The notes: a model not told the origin generated them from the sequence alone. 53,565 nucleotides of DNA from Micromonospora parastrephiae (GCF_016802865.1 NZ_JAEVHM010000020.1:1-53565), one strand, 5' to 3'. Shown: positions 26,190 through 35,000, counted from the stretch's first letter. Numbers and translations: made by a program.

Positions 26190-27266
26190 ATGCACGCACG
26201 CTTCAACCCGGTCCGGGACTGCTTCCACGACCTGCTCGCATCCGGGCGCGAAAGCGGCGCGAGCCTGGCCGTCTGGTACGACGGGCAGCCGGTGGTCGAC
26301 CTGGTCGGCGGCTCCCGCAGCAGCGACGGGCCCGACGGCGAGCCATGGCGAGCGGACACGCTTGTCAACGTCTACTCGGTGGGCAAGCCGGTGGCCGCAC
26401 TCTGCCTGCTGATACTCGTCGATCGGGGTCAGGTCGATCTCGACGCCCCCGTCGACCGGTACTGGCCCGAGTTCCGCACCCCGGCCACCATACGGCACCT
26501 GCTGTCGCACACGGCCGGGCTGCCGGCCTTCCCGGTGCCCCGGCCGGCTGCCGCGATCGCCGACTGGGCGTTGCTCGCCGGCGACCTGGCCGCCGCGGAC
26601 CCCGAGTGGACGCCGGGCACGATCGCCGGGGAGCACGCGTGGACGTACGGGCACCTGACGGGCGAGCTGGTCCGACGGGTCGACGGCCGGCCGCTGAGCC
26701 GGTTCCTGGCCGAGGAGATCACCGGTCATTGGCAGCTCGACTTCGGCCTCGGGTTGGCCGAGTCGGACCAGCGGCGCTGCGCGGACCTGCGCTACGGCGA
26801 CCCGCGGTGGCCGACCCGGAAGCTCGGCGAGCCGGGGTCACCGCGCGCACGGGCGATGGGCAACCCGGCCGGTGGGCTGGACCTGGCGGTACTGAACAGC
26901 CCGCTCTGGCGGGGGGCCGAGATGCCCGCGGTCAACCTGCACGCCACCGCGTCCGGCCTGGCCCGGCTCTACGCCGGTCTGCTGGCCGGCGGCGTGCTGG
27001 ACGGGGTCCGGCTGGTCAGCCCCGAGCTGGTCGCCGAGGCGGCCCGGGTCCAGTACGACGGGCCGGACCTGGTGCTGGACCGCCAGGTCCGGTGGACTCT
27101 CGGTATGCAGTGGGAGCCGGACGGCAGCTGGGGCATGGGCGGCATCGGCGGCAGCAGCGCGTGGGCCGACCCGGAGCGGGGCTACGCCTTCGCGTACGCC
27201 ACGGCCCTGCTCGCCGAACACGACCGGGTCGACGAGCTGGCCGAGGTGCTGCACTCGGTGCTGTGA
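26190..27266 (+). CDS. Serine hydrolase, beta-lactamase/esterase (EstB) family
   Basis: The 358-residue protein has the SxxK nucleophile motif as SVGK (Ser63, Lys66) and a Tyr motif in WTYGHLTGELVRRVDG (about 150-165), with MQWEPDGSWGMGGIGGSSA near the C terminus at the place of the KTG/HxG motif. Members hydrolyse esters, peptides or beta-lactams; the substrate cannot be told. No signal peptide is evident, so it is probably cytoplasmic, which favours an esterase role. It is divergent from the flavin oxidoreductase and convergent with phr, 12 bp apart. Confidence 0.85.
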   Translation: MHARFNPVRDCFHDLLASGRESGASLAVWYDGQPVVDLVGGSRSSDGPDGEPWRADTLVNVYSVGKPVAALCLLILVDRGQVDLDAPVDRYWPEFRTPATIRHLLSHTAGLPAFPVPRPAAAIADWALLAGDLAAADPEWTPGTIAGEHAWTYGHLTGELVRRVDGRPLSRFLAEEITGHWQLDFGLGLAESDQRRCADLRYGDPRWPTRKLGEPGSPRARAMGNPAGGLDLAVLNSPLWRGAEMPAVNLHATASGLARLYAGLLAGGVLDGVRLVSPELVAEAARVQYDGPDLVLDRQVRWTLGMQWEPDGSWGMGGIGGSSAWADPERGYAFAYATALLAEHDRVDELAEVLHSVL

Positions 27267-27278
27267 CGCCCCGCCCGT

Positions 27279-28601
27279 TCAGCGCAGCCAGACCGGATCG
27301 GTGCCGGGCACCGCGAGCGGCGGTGGGTAGTCCAGGGTGCGGCGCAGCTCGTCGGGCAGCCGCCACGGCTGGTGCACGGCCTTGCCCGGCGCCCCCGCCA
27401 ACTCCGGCACCCAGCGACGTACGTAGTCGCCGGCCGGGTCGTACCGTTCGGCCTGCCGGACGGGGTTGAACCCCCGGTACGGCTTGGTGTCGTTGCCGGT
27501 GCCGGCGACCCACTGCCAGTTACCGGAGTTGTTGGCCACGTCGCCGTCCAGCAACCACTGGAAGAAGACCGCCACCCCGGCCCGCCAGTCCTGCCCGAGG
27601 TGCTTGGTCAGGTAGCCGGCCGTGATCAGCCGGGCCCGGTTGTGCATCCAGCCCTGAGTCCGCAGTTGCCGCATCCCGGCGTCCACGATCGGCATGCCGG
27701 TGCGCCCCTCGGTCCACGCCGCCAACGCGTCGTCGTCGTAGCGCCACCGCTCGGTGGCGCCGCCGCGGTACGCCGTGGTGGAGATCTCCGGAAAGGCGGC
27801 GGTGACCTGGTAGTAGAAGTCCCGCCAACAGAGCTGCCGGACGAACGGGCCGGACCGGTCGCCGGCACGGTTGGCCACCGCCAGCGGCGACACGCAGCCG
27901 AAGCGCAGGTACGGGCTGAGCCGGGAGGTGTCGTCGCCGGCCATGTCGTCGTGCTGGTCGCCGTACCGGTCGAGGTCGGGCAGCCAGTCGGTGAGCCGCT
28001 GCCGGGCCAGGCGCTCGCCGCCGGCGGCCGCCTCGGGCGACCCGCCGGGCGGCGGCGCCGGCAGTCGGCCCACCCGTACCCCGTCGGGCAGTGCGATCCG
28101 GTGCGGCGCGGCCAGCTCCGCGCGCCAGCGGGAGGCCGCCCAGGCCCGGTGGTACGGGCTGAACACCCGGTAGTGGTCGCCGCCGCCCGGCCGCAGGGCG
28201 CCCGGCTCGACCACGGTCAGCCCGGGAAACAACCGCAGGTGCAGCCGGTGCCGCTCGCACTCGGCGCGCAGCAGTCGCTCCCGCCGGCGGGCGTGGCGGC
28301 TGACGTCGGCCGAGAGAGCGACGGCGGTCGCACCGACCTCGCCGGCCAGCCGGATCGTCTCGGCCACCGGGTCACCGTGCCGCACCACCAGGTCGCCACC
28401 ACGCTCGCGCAGTTCGGTGCGCAGCTCGGCGAGCGCCTGGTGCAGGAACCGGGTGCGGTTGGCCGACCGGCCCGCCAGCGCCGGGTCGAGCACGTACAGC
28501 GGAACCACCCGGTCGAAGGCCGCGCAGGTGGTGGCCAGCGCCGGGTGGTCGTGCACCCGCAGGTCGCGGGTGAGGAGCACGATCGCGGTGCCCGCGGTCA
28601 T
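27279..28601 (-). CDS. phr: Deoxyribodipyrimidine photolyase
   Basis: The 440-residue enzyme repairs cyclobutane pyrimidine dimers with blue light. It shows the N-terminal antenna domain (IVLLTRDLRVHDHPAL, VVPLYVLDPAL) and the C-terminal FAD domain with TSRLSPYLRFGCVSP, QLCWRDFYYQV, GWMHNRARLITAGYLTKHL and GDVANNSGNWQWVAGTGND, which include the conserved Trp and Asn of class I photolyases. ATG 28601 overlaps the crtB stop (ATGA), so it is translated from the crtB message. Co-expression with carotenoid genes fits a light-response regulon. Confidence 0.94.
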   Translation of the reverse strand: MTAGTAIVLLTRDLRVHDHPALATTCAAFDRVVPLYVLDPALAGRSANRTRFLHQALAELRTELRERGGDLVVRHGDPVAETIRLAGEVGATAVALSADVSRHARRRERLLRAECERHRLHLRLFPGLTVVEPGALRPGGGDHYRVFSPYHRAWAASRWRAELAAPHRIALPDGVRVGRLPAPPPGGSPEAAAGGERLARQRLTDWLPDLDRYGDQHDDMAGDDTSRLSPYLRFGCVSPLAVANRAGDRSGPFVRQLCWRDFYYQVTAAFPEISTTAYRGGATERWRYDDDALAAWTEGRTGMPIVDAGMRQLRTQGWMHNRARLITAGYLTKHLGQDWRAGVAVFFQWLLDGDVANNSGNWQWVAGTGNDTKPYRGFNPVRQAERYDPAGDYVRRWVPELAGAPGKAVHQPWRLPDELRRTLDYPPPLAVPGTDPVWLR

Positions 28602-29521
28602 CGGACCGCCGGGTGGATCGTCGGCCCGGGGATGGAGACCGGCGTACCGGTCGACGTGAGCAGGGCGCGGGCGGCCACCGCCATGCGACGCCGCTGCGGC
28701 ACCAGGGCCCGCCGGGCGAAGACGTCGTAGTCCTGCGCGGCCACCTCGTCGAGGATGCCGCCGTAGAGCGCGTACGCGGTGCGCATACACGCCTGCGAGG
28801 CGGGCGCGAGCATGGTGATCCCGGGTGCGGCGGCGGCGTAGTGCGCCTGCGCGCGGGTCACCTCGTACTCGATCAGCTCGCGGATCCGGGGTGTGCCCCG
28901 CCCCCGGTCGCGGGCCTGGACCAGCTCGTCGCGGGTGACACCGAACTTCGCCAGGTCCTCGTCCGGCAGGTAGGTGCGGCCCCGGTCGAGGTCCTCGGCG
29001 ACGTCTCGGATGAAGTTGGTGAGCTGGAAGGCGAAGCCGAGCTGCCGGGCCGGCTCGCGGGCCGCCGCCGGGTCGGAGCTGCCCAGGATGGGCAGCATCA
29101 TGGTGCCGATGACCGCCGCCGAGCCCTCCATGTAGTCGAGCAGGTGGTCGTAGGTCGGGTACGCGGTGACGGTCAGGTCCATCGCCATGCTCTTCAGGAA
29201 CAACGCGAAGTCGTCCCGGTCGAGATGGAAGACGGCGATGGTGTGCAGCACGGCGGGCAGCAGCGGGTCGTCGACCGGCGCGCCGTGCAGGCCGGCCACG
29301 AAACGGCTGGCCCAGTCGTCGAGCAGGGCGGCCCGCTCGGCCGGCGGCAGGTCCTCGGTGCGGTCGACGATCTCGTCGGCGTACCGGGTGAAGCCGTAGA
29401 GGGCGTGAACATGCCGTCGTTTCCACGCGGGAAGCAGTCGGGTGGCGAGATAGTAGGTGCGACCGTGGCGTTTGTGCAGCTCACGGCACCGGTCGTAGGC
29501 AGCGGTGAGATAAGTGTCCAC
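28598..29521 (-). CDS. crtB: Phytoene synthase
   Basis: The 307-residue squalene/phytoene synthase family enzyme condenses two geranylgeranyl diphosphates to phytoene. The two Asp-rich substrate motifs are visible as RYADEIVD (about 47-54) and NFIRDVAEDLDRGRTYLP (about 165-182). The GTG start follows GAGGAGG at good spacing. It is divergent from crtE across a 65-bp promoter region and overlaps phr downstream. The product feeds CrtI on the opposite strand. Confidence 0.93.
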   Translation of the reverse strand: MDTYLTAAYDRCRELHKRHGRTYYLATRLLPAWKRRHVHALYGFTRYADEIVDRTEDLPPAERAALLDDWASRFVAGLHGAPVDDPLLPAVLHTIAVFHLDRDDFALFLKSMAMDLTVTAYPTYDHLLDYMEGSAAVIGTMMLPILGSSDPAAAREPARQLGFAFQLTNFIRDVAEDLDRGRTYLPDEDLAKFGVTRDELVQARDRGRGTPRIRELIEYEVTRAQAHYAAAAPGITMLAPASQACMRTAYALYGGILDEVAAQDYDVFARRALVPQRRRMAVAARALLTSTGTPVSIPGPTIHPAVR

Positions 29522-29536
29522 CGGCCCTCCTCAAAT

Positions 29537-29557
29537 ATCGACGCACCAATCGACGCA
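29537..29557. promoter_or_regulatory. 12-bp-period direct repeat between crtB and crtE, candidate LitR operator
   Basis: ATCGACGCA occurs at 29537-29545 and 29549-29557. The second copy overlaps a -35-like TCGACG for crtE. CarH/LitR proteins are known to bind short direct repeats at promoters, and a litR gene lies in this cluster. Confidence 0.45.
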
Positions 29558-29573
29558 ACTCATCACCCTAGGG

Positions 29574-29579
29574 TACGCT
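29574..29579 (+). promoter_or_regulatory. Candidate -10 box of crtE, leaderless
   Basis: TACGCT lies 7 bp before the crtE ATG, 18 bp after TCGACG (29550-29555). No SD precedes the start. Confidence 0.45.
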
Positions 29580-29586
29580 CGGCCAC

Positions 29587-30729
29587 ATGGCCAACGACGC
29601 AGTTGCGGGCAACGCGATCCGCGTGGCGCCAACCCGGTCGGGCGACCGGGACGATCCGGTCCGCGTCGTGCTGGCCGCGTACACCCATGACCTGATCACG
29701 GCGGTGGACGACACCCTCACCACGTTCCTCACCGCCGAGGTCGACGCCCTCGGCGAGATCGACGCAGGGATGGGCGGCTTCGCGGCCGCCGCCCGCGAAG
29801 CCGTGCTGGCCCGCGGCAAGCGGATCCGGTCCACCTTCGCCTACTGGGGCTGGCGCGGAGCGGTCGGCAACGGTCAACCGCTGGCGCCGGTGCTGCCCGC
29901 GCTGGCCGCTCTCGAACTGCTGCACACGTTCGCGCTGGTGCACGACGACGTGATGGACGCCTCCACCACCCGCCGCGGCCGACCCGCCGCACACGTCGCG
30001 CTCGCCGAGCAGCACATCGCCGCCGGTCACCGGGGCGACCCCGGACGGTTCGGCGAGGCGGTCGCGGTGCTCATCGGCGACCTCTGCATGGTCTGGGCCG
30101 ACCGGCTGCTGGCCCAGGCCACCGTTGCGCCGGCCCAGCTGTTCGAGGTCCGCCGCTGCTACGACCAGATGCGGGTGGACACCGTCGCCGGGCAGTATCT
30201 CGACGTGCTCGGTGAGAACGACCCGGCCAACTGGTCCGTCGACCGGGCCCTGCGGGTGGCGCGCTACAAGACCGCCAGCTACACCGTCCAACGACCGCTG
30301 CTCTTCGGGGCCTGCCTGGCCGGGGTGCCTGCCGACGCCCCGCTGGCCGCCGCGTACACCCGGTACGGCCTGGCCGTCGGCGAGGCGTTCCAGCTCCGTG
30401 ACGACCTGCTCGGCGTCTACGGCGATCCGGCCGCCACCGGCAAGCCGGCCGGCGACGACCTGCGCACCGGCAAGCCGACGACGCTGCTCATGCTGGCCCG
30501 GCAGTTGGCCACGCCGGCTCAGCTCAGAGCGTTGGAACAGGCGGACGCGGGGCCGGTCGAGAGGCTCGCCGAACTGGTCGCCGAAACCGGTGCGGCGGCC
30601 CGGGTGGAGCGGATGATCGCCGAACGGGTCGGTGACGCGCTGGCCACGCTCGACGCCGCACCGGTGGACCGGACCGCGCGAACCGCACTGACCGGGCTGG
30701 CCACCGCCGCCACCAATCGACGAGCCTGA
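29587..30729 (+). CDS. crtE: Polyprenyl diphosphate synthase, probable GGPP synthase
   Basis: The 380-residue E-type prenyl synthase has the first Asp-rich motif LVHDDVMD (about 118-125) and the second QLRDDLLGVYGDP (about 269-281), with GKRIRSTF and GKPTTLL as diphosphate-binding segments. It has an N-terminal extension of about 40 residues. Position at the head of crtE-crtI-idi-litR indicates that it supplies geranylgeranyl diphosphate for CrtB; chain length is inferred from context only. It starts the rightward operon and ends 28 bp before crtI. Confidence 0.9.
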   Translation: MANDAVAGNAIRVAPTRSGDRDDPVRVVLAAYTHDLITAVDDTLTTFLTAEVDALGEIDAGMGGFAAAAREAVLARGKRIRSTFAYWGWRGAVGNGQPLAPVLPALAALELLHTFALVHDDVMDASTTRRGRPAAHVALAEQHIAAGHRGDPGRFGEAVAVLIGDLCMVWADRLLAQATVAPAQLFEVRRCYDQMRVDTVAGQYLDVLGENDPANWSVDRALRVARYKTASYTVQRPLLFGACLAGVPADAPLAAAYTRYGLAVGEAFQLRDDLLGVYGDPAATGKPAGDDLRTGKPTTLLMLARQLATPAQLRALEQADAGPVERLAELVAETGAAARVERMIAERVGDALATLDAAPVDRTARTALTGLATAATNRRA

Positions 30730-30757
30730 TGAGCGACTTTCCCAAGGAGGTGGTCAC

Positions 30758-32239
30758 GTGCGGACGGTGACAGGACGGACGGACCGGGTGGTGGTCGTCG
30801 GCGCCGGGCTGGGCGGCCTCGCCTGCGCGCTGCACCTGGCGGGCAGCGGCCGGCAGGTGACCGTGCTGGAGCGTGAGCCGGTGCCCGGCGGGCGGGCCGG
30901 GCGGCTCGCGGTGGACGGCTACGAGTTCGACACCGGACCCACCGTGCTCACCATGCCCGACCTGATCGCCGAGGCGCTCGGCGCGGTCGGCGAGGAACTG
31001 CGCGACTGGCTCGACCTGAACCCCCTCGATCCGGCCTACCGGGCGTACTACCCGGACGGGTCGACCCTCGACGTGCTCACCGACACCACCCGGATGGCGG
31101 CCGAGATCTCCCGGGTCTGCGGTCCTCGTGAGGCCGACGGCTACCTGCGCTTCGTCGACTACGCGCGGGAGCTGTGGCGGCTGGAGCGGACCGACTTCAT
31201 CGAACGCAACCTGGACGCGCCGACCGACCTGCTCACCGGCAACCTGCTCAAGCTGCTCACCGGCGGGGCGTTCCGACGCCTCCAGACGAAAATCAACCAG
31301 TTCTTCCGGGATCCGCGCACCCAGCGGATCTTCTCCTTCCAGGCGATGTACGCCGGCCTCGCCCCACACGACGCGCTGGCCATCTACACGGTCATCGCGT
31401 ACCTCGACTCGGTGGCCGGGGTCTACTTCCCGCGCGGCGGAATCCACGCGGTCTCCAAGGCGATGGCCGGCGCCGCCGAGAAGCACGGCGTAGAGATCCG
31501 GTACGACACCACGGTGACCCGGGTGGAAACCGCCAACGGCCGTGCCACCGGCGTCCTCACCGCCGACGGCGAACTGGTGCCGGCGGACGTGGTGGTGCTC
31601 AACCCGGACCTGCCGGTCGCCTACCGGGACCTGCTCCCCGCCGCCCCCAAGCGTCTCCTCACCTACTCGCCGTCCTGCGTCGTCCTGCACGTCGGTTCCC
31701 GGCAGGGTTATGCGAAGATCGCCCACCACAACATCCATTTCGGACGCGCGTGGAAGGGCACCTTCGATGAGGTCATCCGCCGGGGCGAACTGATGACCGA
31801 CCCGTCGCTGCTGGTCACCAACCCGAGTCGCACCGACCCGTCGGTGGCTCCACCGGACCGGCACACCTACTACGTGCTCGCCCCGGTGCCCAACCTCGCC
31901 CGGGCCCCGTTCGAGTGGCGCGGTGACCTGACCCGACGCTACGGCGACCAACTGATCGACACCCTGGAGGAGCGCGGCTACGTCGGCTTCGGCGCCGGGG
32001 TCGAGGTGCTGCGGGCGATCACCCCCGCCGAGTGGGCCGAGCAGGGGATGGCCGCCGGCACCCCGTTCGCCGCCGCGCACACCCTCTTCCAGACCGGCCC
32101 GTTCCGCCCGTCGAACCTGCACCGCGACCTGTCGAACGTGGTCTTCGTCGGCTCCGGCACCCAGCCCGGGGTCGGTGTGCCGATGGTGCTGATCTCCGGC
32201 AAGCTGGCGGCCGGCCGAATCACCGGGGAGGGACGATGA
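30758..32239 (+). CDS. crtI: Phytoene desaturase
   Basis: The 493-residue FAD-dependent desaturase has the N-terminal dinucleotide fold (VVVVGAGLGGLACALHLAG), the CrtI signature EFDTGPTVLTMPDL, PRGGIHAVSKAMAGAAEKHG, and the C-terminal flavin segment FVGSGTQPGVGVPMVLISGK. It converts phytoene to a coloured product such as lycopene. No cyclase or further modification gene is in the window. The GTG start has a strong AAGGAGG 7 bp upstream. The stop overlaps the idi start. Confidence 0.93.
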   Translation: MRTVTGRTDRVVVVGAGLGGLACALHLAGSGRQVTVLEREPVPGGRAGRLAVDGYEFDTGPTVLTMPDLIAEALGAVGEELRDWLDLNPLDPAYRAYYPDGSTLDVLTDTTRMAAEISRVCGPREADGYLRFVDYARELWRLERTDFIERNLDAPTDLLTGNLLKLLTGGAFRRLQTKINQFFRDPRTQRIFSFQAMYAGLAPHDALAIYTVIAYLDSVAGVYFPRGGIHAVSKAMAGAAEKHGVEIRYDTTVTRVETANGRATGVLTADGELVPADVVVLNPDLPVAYRDLLPAAPKRLLTYSPSCVVLHVGSRQGYAKIAHHNIHFGRAWKGTFDEVIRRGELMTDPSLLVTNPSRTDPSVAPPDRHTYYVLAPVPNLARAPFEWRGDLTRRYGDQLIDTLEERGYVGFGAGVEVLRAITPAEWAEQGMAAGTPFAAAHTLFQTGPFRPSNLHRDLSNVVFVGSGTQPGVGVPMVLISGKLAAGRITGEGR

Positions 32240-32856
32240 GCAGTCGCGAAGAGCACCTCGTCGAGCTGGTCGACGAGGCGGGCGAGGCCCACGGCGAGAC
32301 AAGCGTCGCGGCCGCCCACCAACCGCCCGGGCAACTGCATCGGGCCTTCTCGGTGATCCTGGTGGACCCGGACGGCCAGGTGCTCCTCCAGCGGCGGGCC
32401 GCCGTCAAGACGCGGTTCCCGCTGCGCTGGGCGAACTCCTGCTGCGGCCACCCCCGCCCGGGCGAGTCACTCGCCGAGGCGGCCAACCGACGGCTACGCG
32501 AGGAGCTGGGCGCGGGCCCGGTCGACCTGACCGAGGTCGGCGTCTACATCTACTACGCCGAGGACCCGGCCACCGGTCGGGTCGAGTTCGAGTACGACCA
32601 CGTGCTGCGCGGCGAGTTCCGGCCCGCAGCCCCGCTGCAACCCGACCCGGACGAGGTGGCCGAGCTGCGCTGGGCCGATCCCGCCGCCCTGGAGGCCGAT
32701 CTCGACCGGGACCCCCGGTCGTACGCGCCCTGGCTGGGCGGGGTGGTGAGCCGCCTGCTGCGCCCCTCGGTGCCGACGTCCGGCGCATCCGGCCCGGCCG
32801 TGACCCCGTCCGGATCGTCGGCGGATGACGCGGCGGAGCGGTCGGGTGGCCGATGA
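32236..32856 (+). CDS. idi: Isopentenyl-diphosphate isomerase, type I
   Basis: The 206-residue Nudix-fold isomerase interconverts IPP and DMAPP. Visible are the catalytic Cys segment RWANSCCGHPRPGESL, the Nudix helix LAEAANRRLREELG, and the catalytic Glu in VEFEYDHVLRGEF. Its start overlaps the crtI stop (ATGA), so the isomerase supplies precursor for carotenoid synthesis under the same control. A C-terminal Ser/Pro/Ala tail of about 25 residues overlaps the litR start. Confidence 0.93.
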   Translation: MSSREEHLVELVDEAGEAHGETSVAAAHQPPGQLHRAFSVILVDPDGQVLLQRRAAVKTRFPLRWANSCCGHPRPGESLAEAANRRLREELGAGPVDLTEVGVYIYYAEDPATGRVEFEYDHVLRGEFRPAAPLQPDPDEVAELRWADPAALEADLDRDPRSYAPWLGGVVSRLLRPSVPTSGASGPAVTPSGSSADDAAERSGGR

Positions 32857-33790
32857 GGCTCTGAGCGCGGGCGCCGTCGCGCGCCGGCTGGGGGTGGCGG
32901 TCACCACGCTGCGCACCTGGCACCAGCGCTACGGGCTCGGGCCCAGCCAGCACATCCCGGGCCACCACCGCCGGTACACGCCGGCCGACCTGGCCCGCCT
33001 CGAAATCATGCGTCGGCTCACCGCCGAGGGGGTCAGCCCCGCCGAGGCGGCCCGCTGGGCCCGACAGGCACCCGATCCGGCGTCCACCGACACCATCGGA
33101 CACAACCGGATCCGCCCGCCCTCCCGGGACGGCGGAGGGACCATCCCGGTGGGTCGCGCCGGCCCGGCCGCCCGCGGGTTGGCCCGCGCCGCCATGCGGC
33201 TGGACGCGGCGGCGATCAGCGAGACGATCGCACACACCGTGGCCGCCAGCGGGGTCGTCGCCACCTGGGAGGGCCTGCTGCGACCCGTGCTCGCCGGCAT
33301 CGGCGAACGGCACGCCGCCACGGCGGGCCTGATCGAGGTGGAACACCTGGTCTCCCGCTGCGTGTCGGAGGCGTTCGCGGCGGCCAGCCGGGCCAAGGTG
33401 CCCACCGGGCCGGCCCGCATCCTGCTCTCCTGCGCGGACGAGGAGCAGCACACCCTTCCGCTCGAAGCGTTGGCCGCCGCGCTGGCCGAGGCCGGGGTGA
33501 GCTACCGCATGCTCGGTGCCCGGGTGCCGGTCGCCGCCCTCGTCGAGGCGGTCACCAGGACCGGGCCCGCCGCCGTGGTGCTCTGGTCGCACACCCGGGC
33601 CACCGCCGACCCGGCCCAACTCAGCGCACTGCTCGCCGCACCCCGCCGCCCCCTGCTCGTGCTCGCCGCCGGACCCGGCTGGCGACCCGACACCCTGCCC
33701 GCCGGGGTGGTGCGACCGGTCGACCTGGCCGAGGCGGTGTCCCTCTCCGTGGCGGTCCGTGACTCGCTGGACCAGTCAGTCGAGGGCTGA
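32846..33790 (+). CDS. litR: MerR-family B12-binding-domain regulator, LitR/CarH-like photosensor
   Basis: The 314-residue protein has a MerR winged helix (GAVARRLGVAVTTLRTWHQR, GHHRRYTPADLARLEIM), a linker, a helical B12-binding cap and a Rossmann domain with EEQHTLPLEAL, whose His matches the lower cobalt ligand of CarH. CarH uses adenosylcobalamin to sense light and represses carotenoid genes in the dark. The conserved Wx9EH motif appears as HAATAGLIEVEH, with His in place of Trp. GTG 32846 was chosen because GGAG lies 8 bp upstream; ATG 32825 is an alternative. It ends the crtE-crtI-idi operon and overlaps idi. Confidence 0.87.
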   Translation: MADEALSAGAVARRLGVAVTTLRTWHQRYGLGPSQHIPGHHRRYTPADLARLEIMRRLTAEGVSPAEAARWARQAPDPASTDTIGHNRIRPPSRDGGGTIPVGRAGPAARGLARAAMRLDAAAISETIAHTVAASGVVATWEGLLRPVLAGIGERHAATAGLIEVEHLVSRCVSEAFAAASRAKVPTGPARILLSCADEEQHTLPLEALAAALAEAGVSYRMLGARVPVAALVEAVTRTGPAAVVLWSHTRATADPAQLSALLAAPRRPLLVLAAGPGWRPDTLPAGVVRPVDLAEAVSLSVAVRDSLDQSVEG

Positions 33791-33865
33791 CCGCCCTGTC
33801 CGCCTCGCGCGGCGTCCACTAGCGTCGGGGAGTCCGCCTACCCCGCACCCCCCGGGAGCGAGCAG

Positions 33866-34660
33866 ATGCAAGCCCGCGCTGTCCTGGCGTCCGTCCTCGC
33901 CATCGCGCTGGTCTTGTCCGGCTGCGCCCAGCCGGACGGCACCATCGCACCCGCCGGCGCACGGCTGCCGGTGGAATCGAGCACGCCGCCCCCACCCGCA
34001 CCGAGGCCGTCGCCGCGTCCGACGCACACCAAGCCGCCGAAGCCTCAGCTGCGTCCGCTGCCGGCCAAGCTCCCCGCCGGGCTGCGACGCAACACCGGCG
34101 TACGCCCGGTGGCCCTGACCTTTGACGACGGGCCGAACCCGGCGTGGACGCCGAAGGTGCTCGATCAGCTGCGGGCCGCCCGGGTCACGGCCACCTTCTG
34201 CGTCGTCGGCCGAGAGGCGCAGCGTCACCCGGAGCTGATCCGGCGGATCGTCCGGGAGGGTCACCAGCTCTGCAACCACAGCTGGCGGCACGACCTGGAC
34301 CTGGCCCGGCGGCCGGTCGCCGAGATCCGGGCCGACCTGGTCCGCACCAACAAGGCCATCCAGGCGGCGGCCCCGGGCGCTCCGGTGCCCTTCTACCGCC
34401 AGCCGGGCGGCCGGTGGACGTCGGAGGTGCTGGGCGTGGCGAAGGAGTTGGGCATGCGCCCGCTGCACTGGGCCGTCGACCCGCAGGACTGGGACAAGCC
34501 GACCGCCGCCACGATCGCCAAGCGGGTCCACAACGCCGCACGTCCCGGTTCCATCGTGCTGTTGCACGACGGCGGTGGCGACCGGGCTGCGACGCTGGCC
34601 GCCTGCCCGCGCATGATCGCCGACCTGAAGCACCGCTTCGGCATCGCCCGACTCCACTGA
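33866..34660 (+). CDS. Polysaccharide deacetylase (NodB family) lipoprotein
   Basis: The 264-residue exported protein has a lipobox LSGC near residue 20, a Pro-rich linker and a NodB domain: LTFDDGPNPAW (metal-binding and catalytic Asp), CNHSWRHD (HxxxH metal ligands), FYRQPGGRW and IVLLHDGGGD. It is probably a peptidoglycan or chitin-oligosaccharide de-N-acetylase acting outside the membrane. The start follows GGGAGCGAGCAG. It is monocistronic, with a strong terminator directly after the stop. Confidence 0.9.
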   Translation: MQARAVLASVLAIALVLSGCAQPDGTIAPAGARLPVESSTPPPPAPRPSPRPTHTKPPKPQLRPLPAKLPAGLRRNTGVRPVALTFDDGPNPAWTPKVLDQLRAARVTATFCVVGREAQRHPELIRRIVREGHQLCNHSWRHDLDLARRPVAEIRADLVRTNKAIQAAAPGAPVPFYRQPGGRWTSEVLGVAKELGMRPLHWAVDPQDWDKPTAATIAKRVHNAARPGSIVLLHDGGGDRAATLAACPRMIADLKHRFGIARLH

Positions 34661-34663
34661 ACC

Positions 34664-34697
34664 GCCTCTGAGCTGCGCAAATGCGCCGCTCAGAGGC
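34664..34697 (+). terminator. Rho-independent terminator of the deacetylase gene
   Basis: GCCTCTGAGC / GCTCAGAGGC (10 bp) encloses an inner GCGC stem; a T-rich GATTTTG follows about 13 bp later. It begins 3 bp past the stop. Confidence 0.8.
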
Positions 34698-34713
34698 CCT
34701 GCCGATACCGATT

Positions 34714-34742
34714 TTGTCGACCGACCGGGCATCACGTATGCT
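34714..34742 (+). promoter_or_regulatory. Promoter of the tRNA array
   Basis: TTGTCG and TATGCT are separated by exactly 17 bp, about 70 bp before the first tRNA. Confidence 0.65.
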
Positions 34743-34814
34743 TTCCAAGCCTCCGGCGGGGCCGGATGGGAGCAAGTCCGCTTGAAGTTGCGAGTGTGCA
34801 ATGATGGCGGGGCC

Positions 34815-34887
34815 GCCCTCATCGTCTAGCGGCCCAGGACGCCGCCCTTTCAAGGCGGTAGCACGGGTTCGAATCCCGTTGGGGGCA
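34815..34887 (+). tRNA. tRNA-Glu (anticodon TTC)
   Basis: The 73-nt cloverleaf has acceptor arms GCCCTCA / TGGGGGC, anticodon stem CCGCC / GGCGG with loop CTTTCAA, and a GGTTCGAATCC T-arm. The 3' CCA is not encoded. Confidence 0.95.
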
Positions 34888-34918
34888 CGACCGGCGCAAG
34901 CCGGAGCAACACAAGCTA

Positions 34919-34992
34919 GGTCCTGTGGAGCAGTTGGAGTGCTCGCCGCCCTGTCAAGGCGGAGGTCGCGGGTTCAAGTCCCGTCAGGACCG
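34919..34992 (+). tRNA. tRNA-Asp (anticodon GTC)
   Basis: Acceptor arms GGTCCTG / CAGGACC, anticodon stem CCGCC / GGCGG with loop CTGTCAA, and T-arm GGTTCAAGTCC form a 74-nt cloverleaf 31 bp after tRNA-Glu. CCA is not encoded. Confidence 0.95.
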
Positions 34993-35000
34993 CAGCGCTG

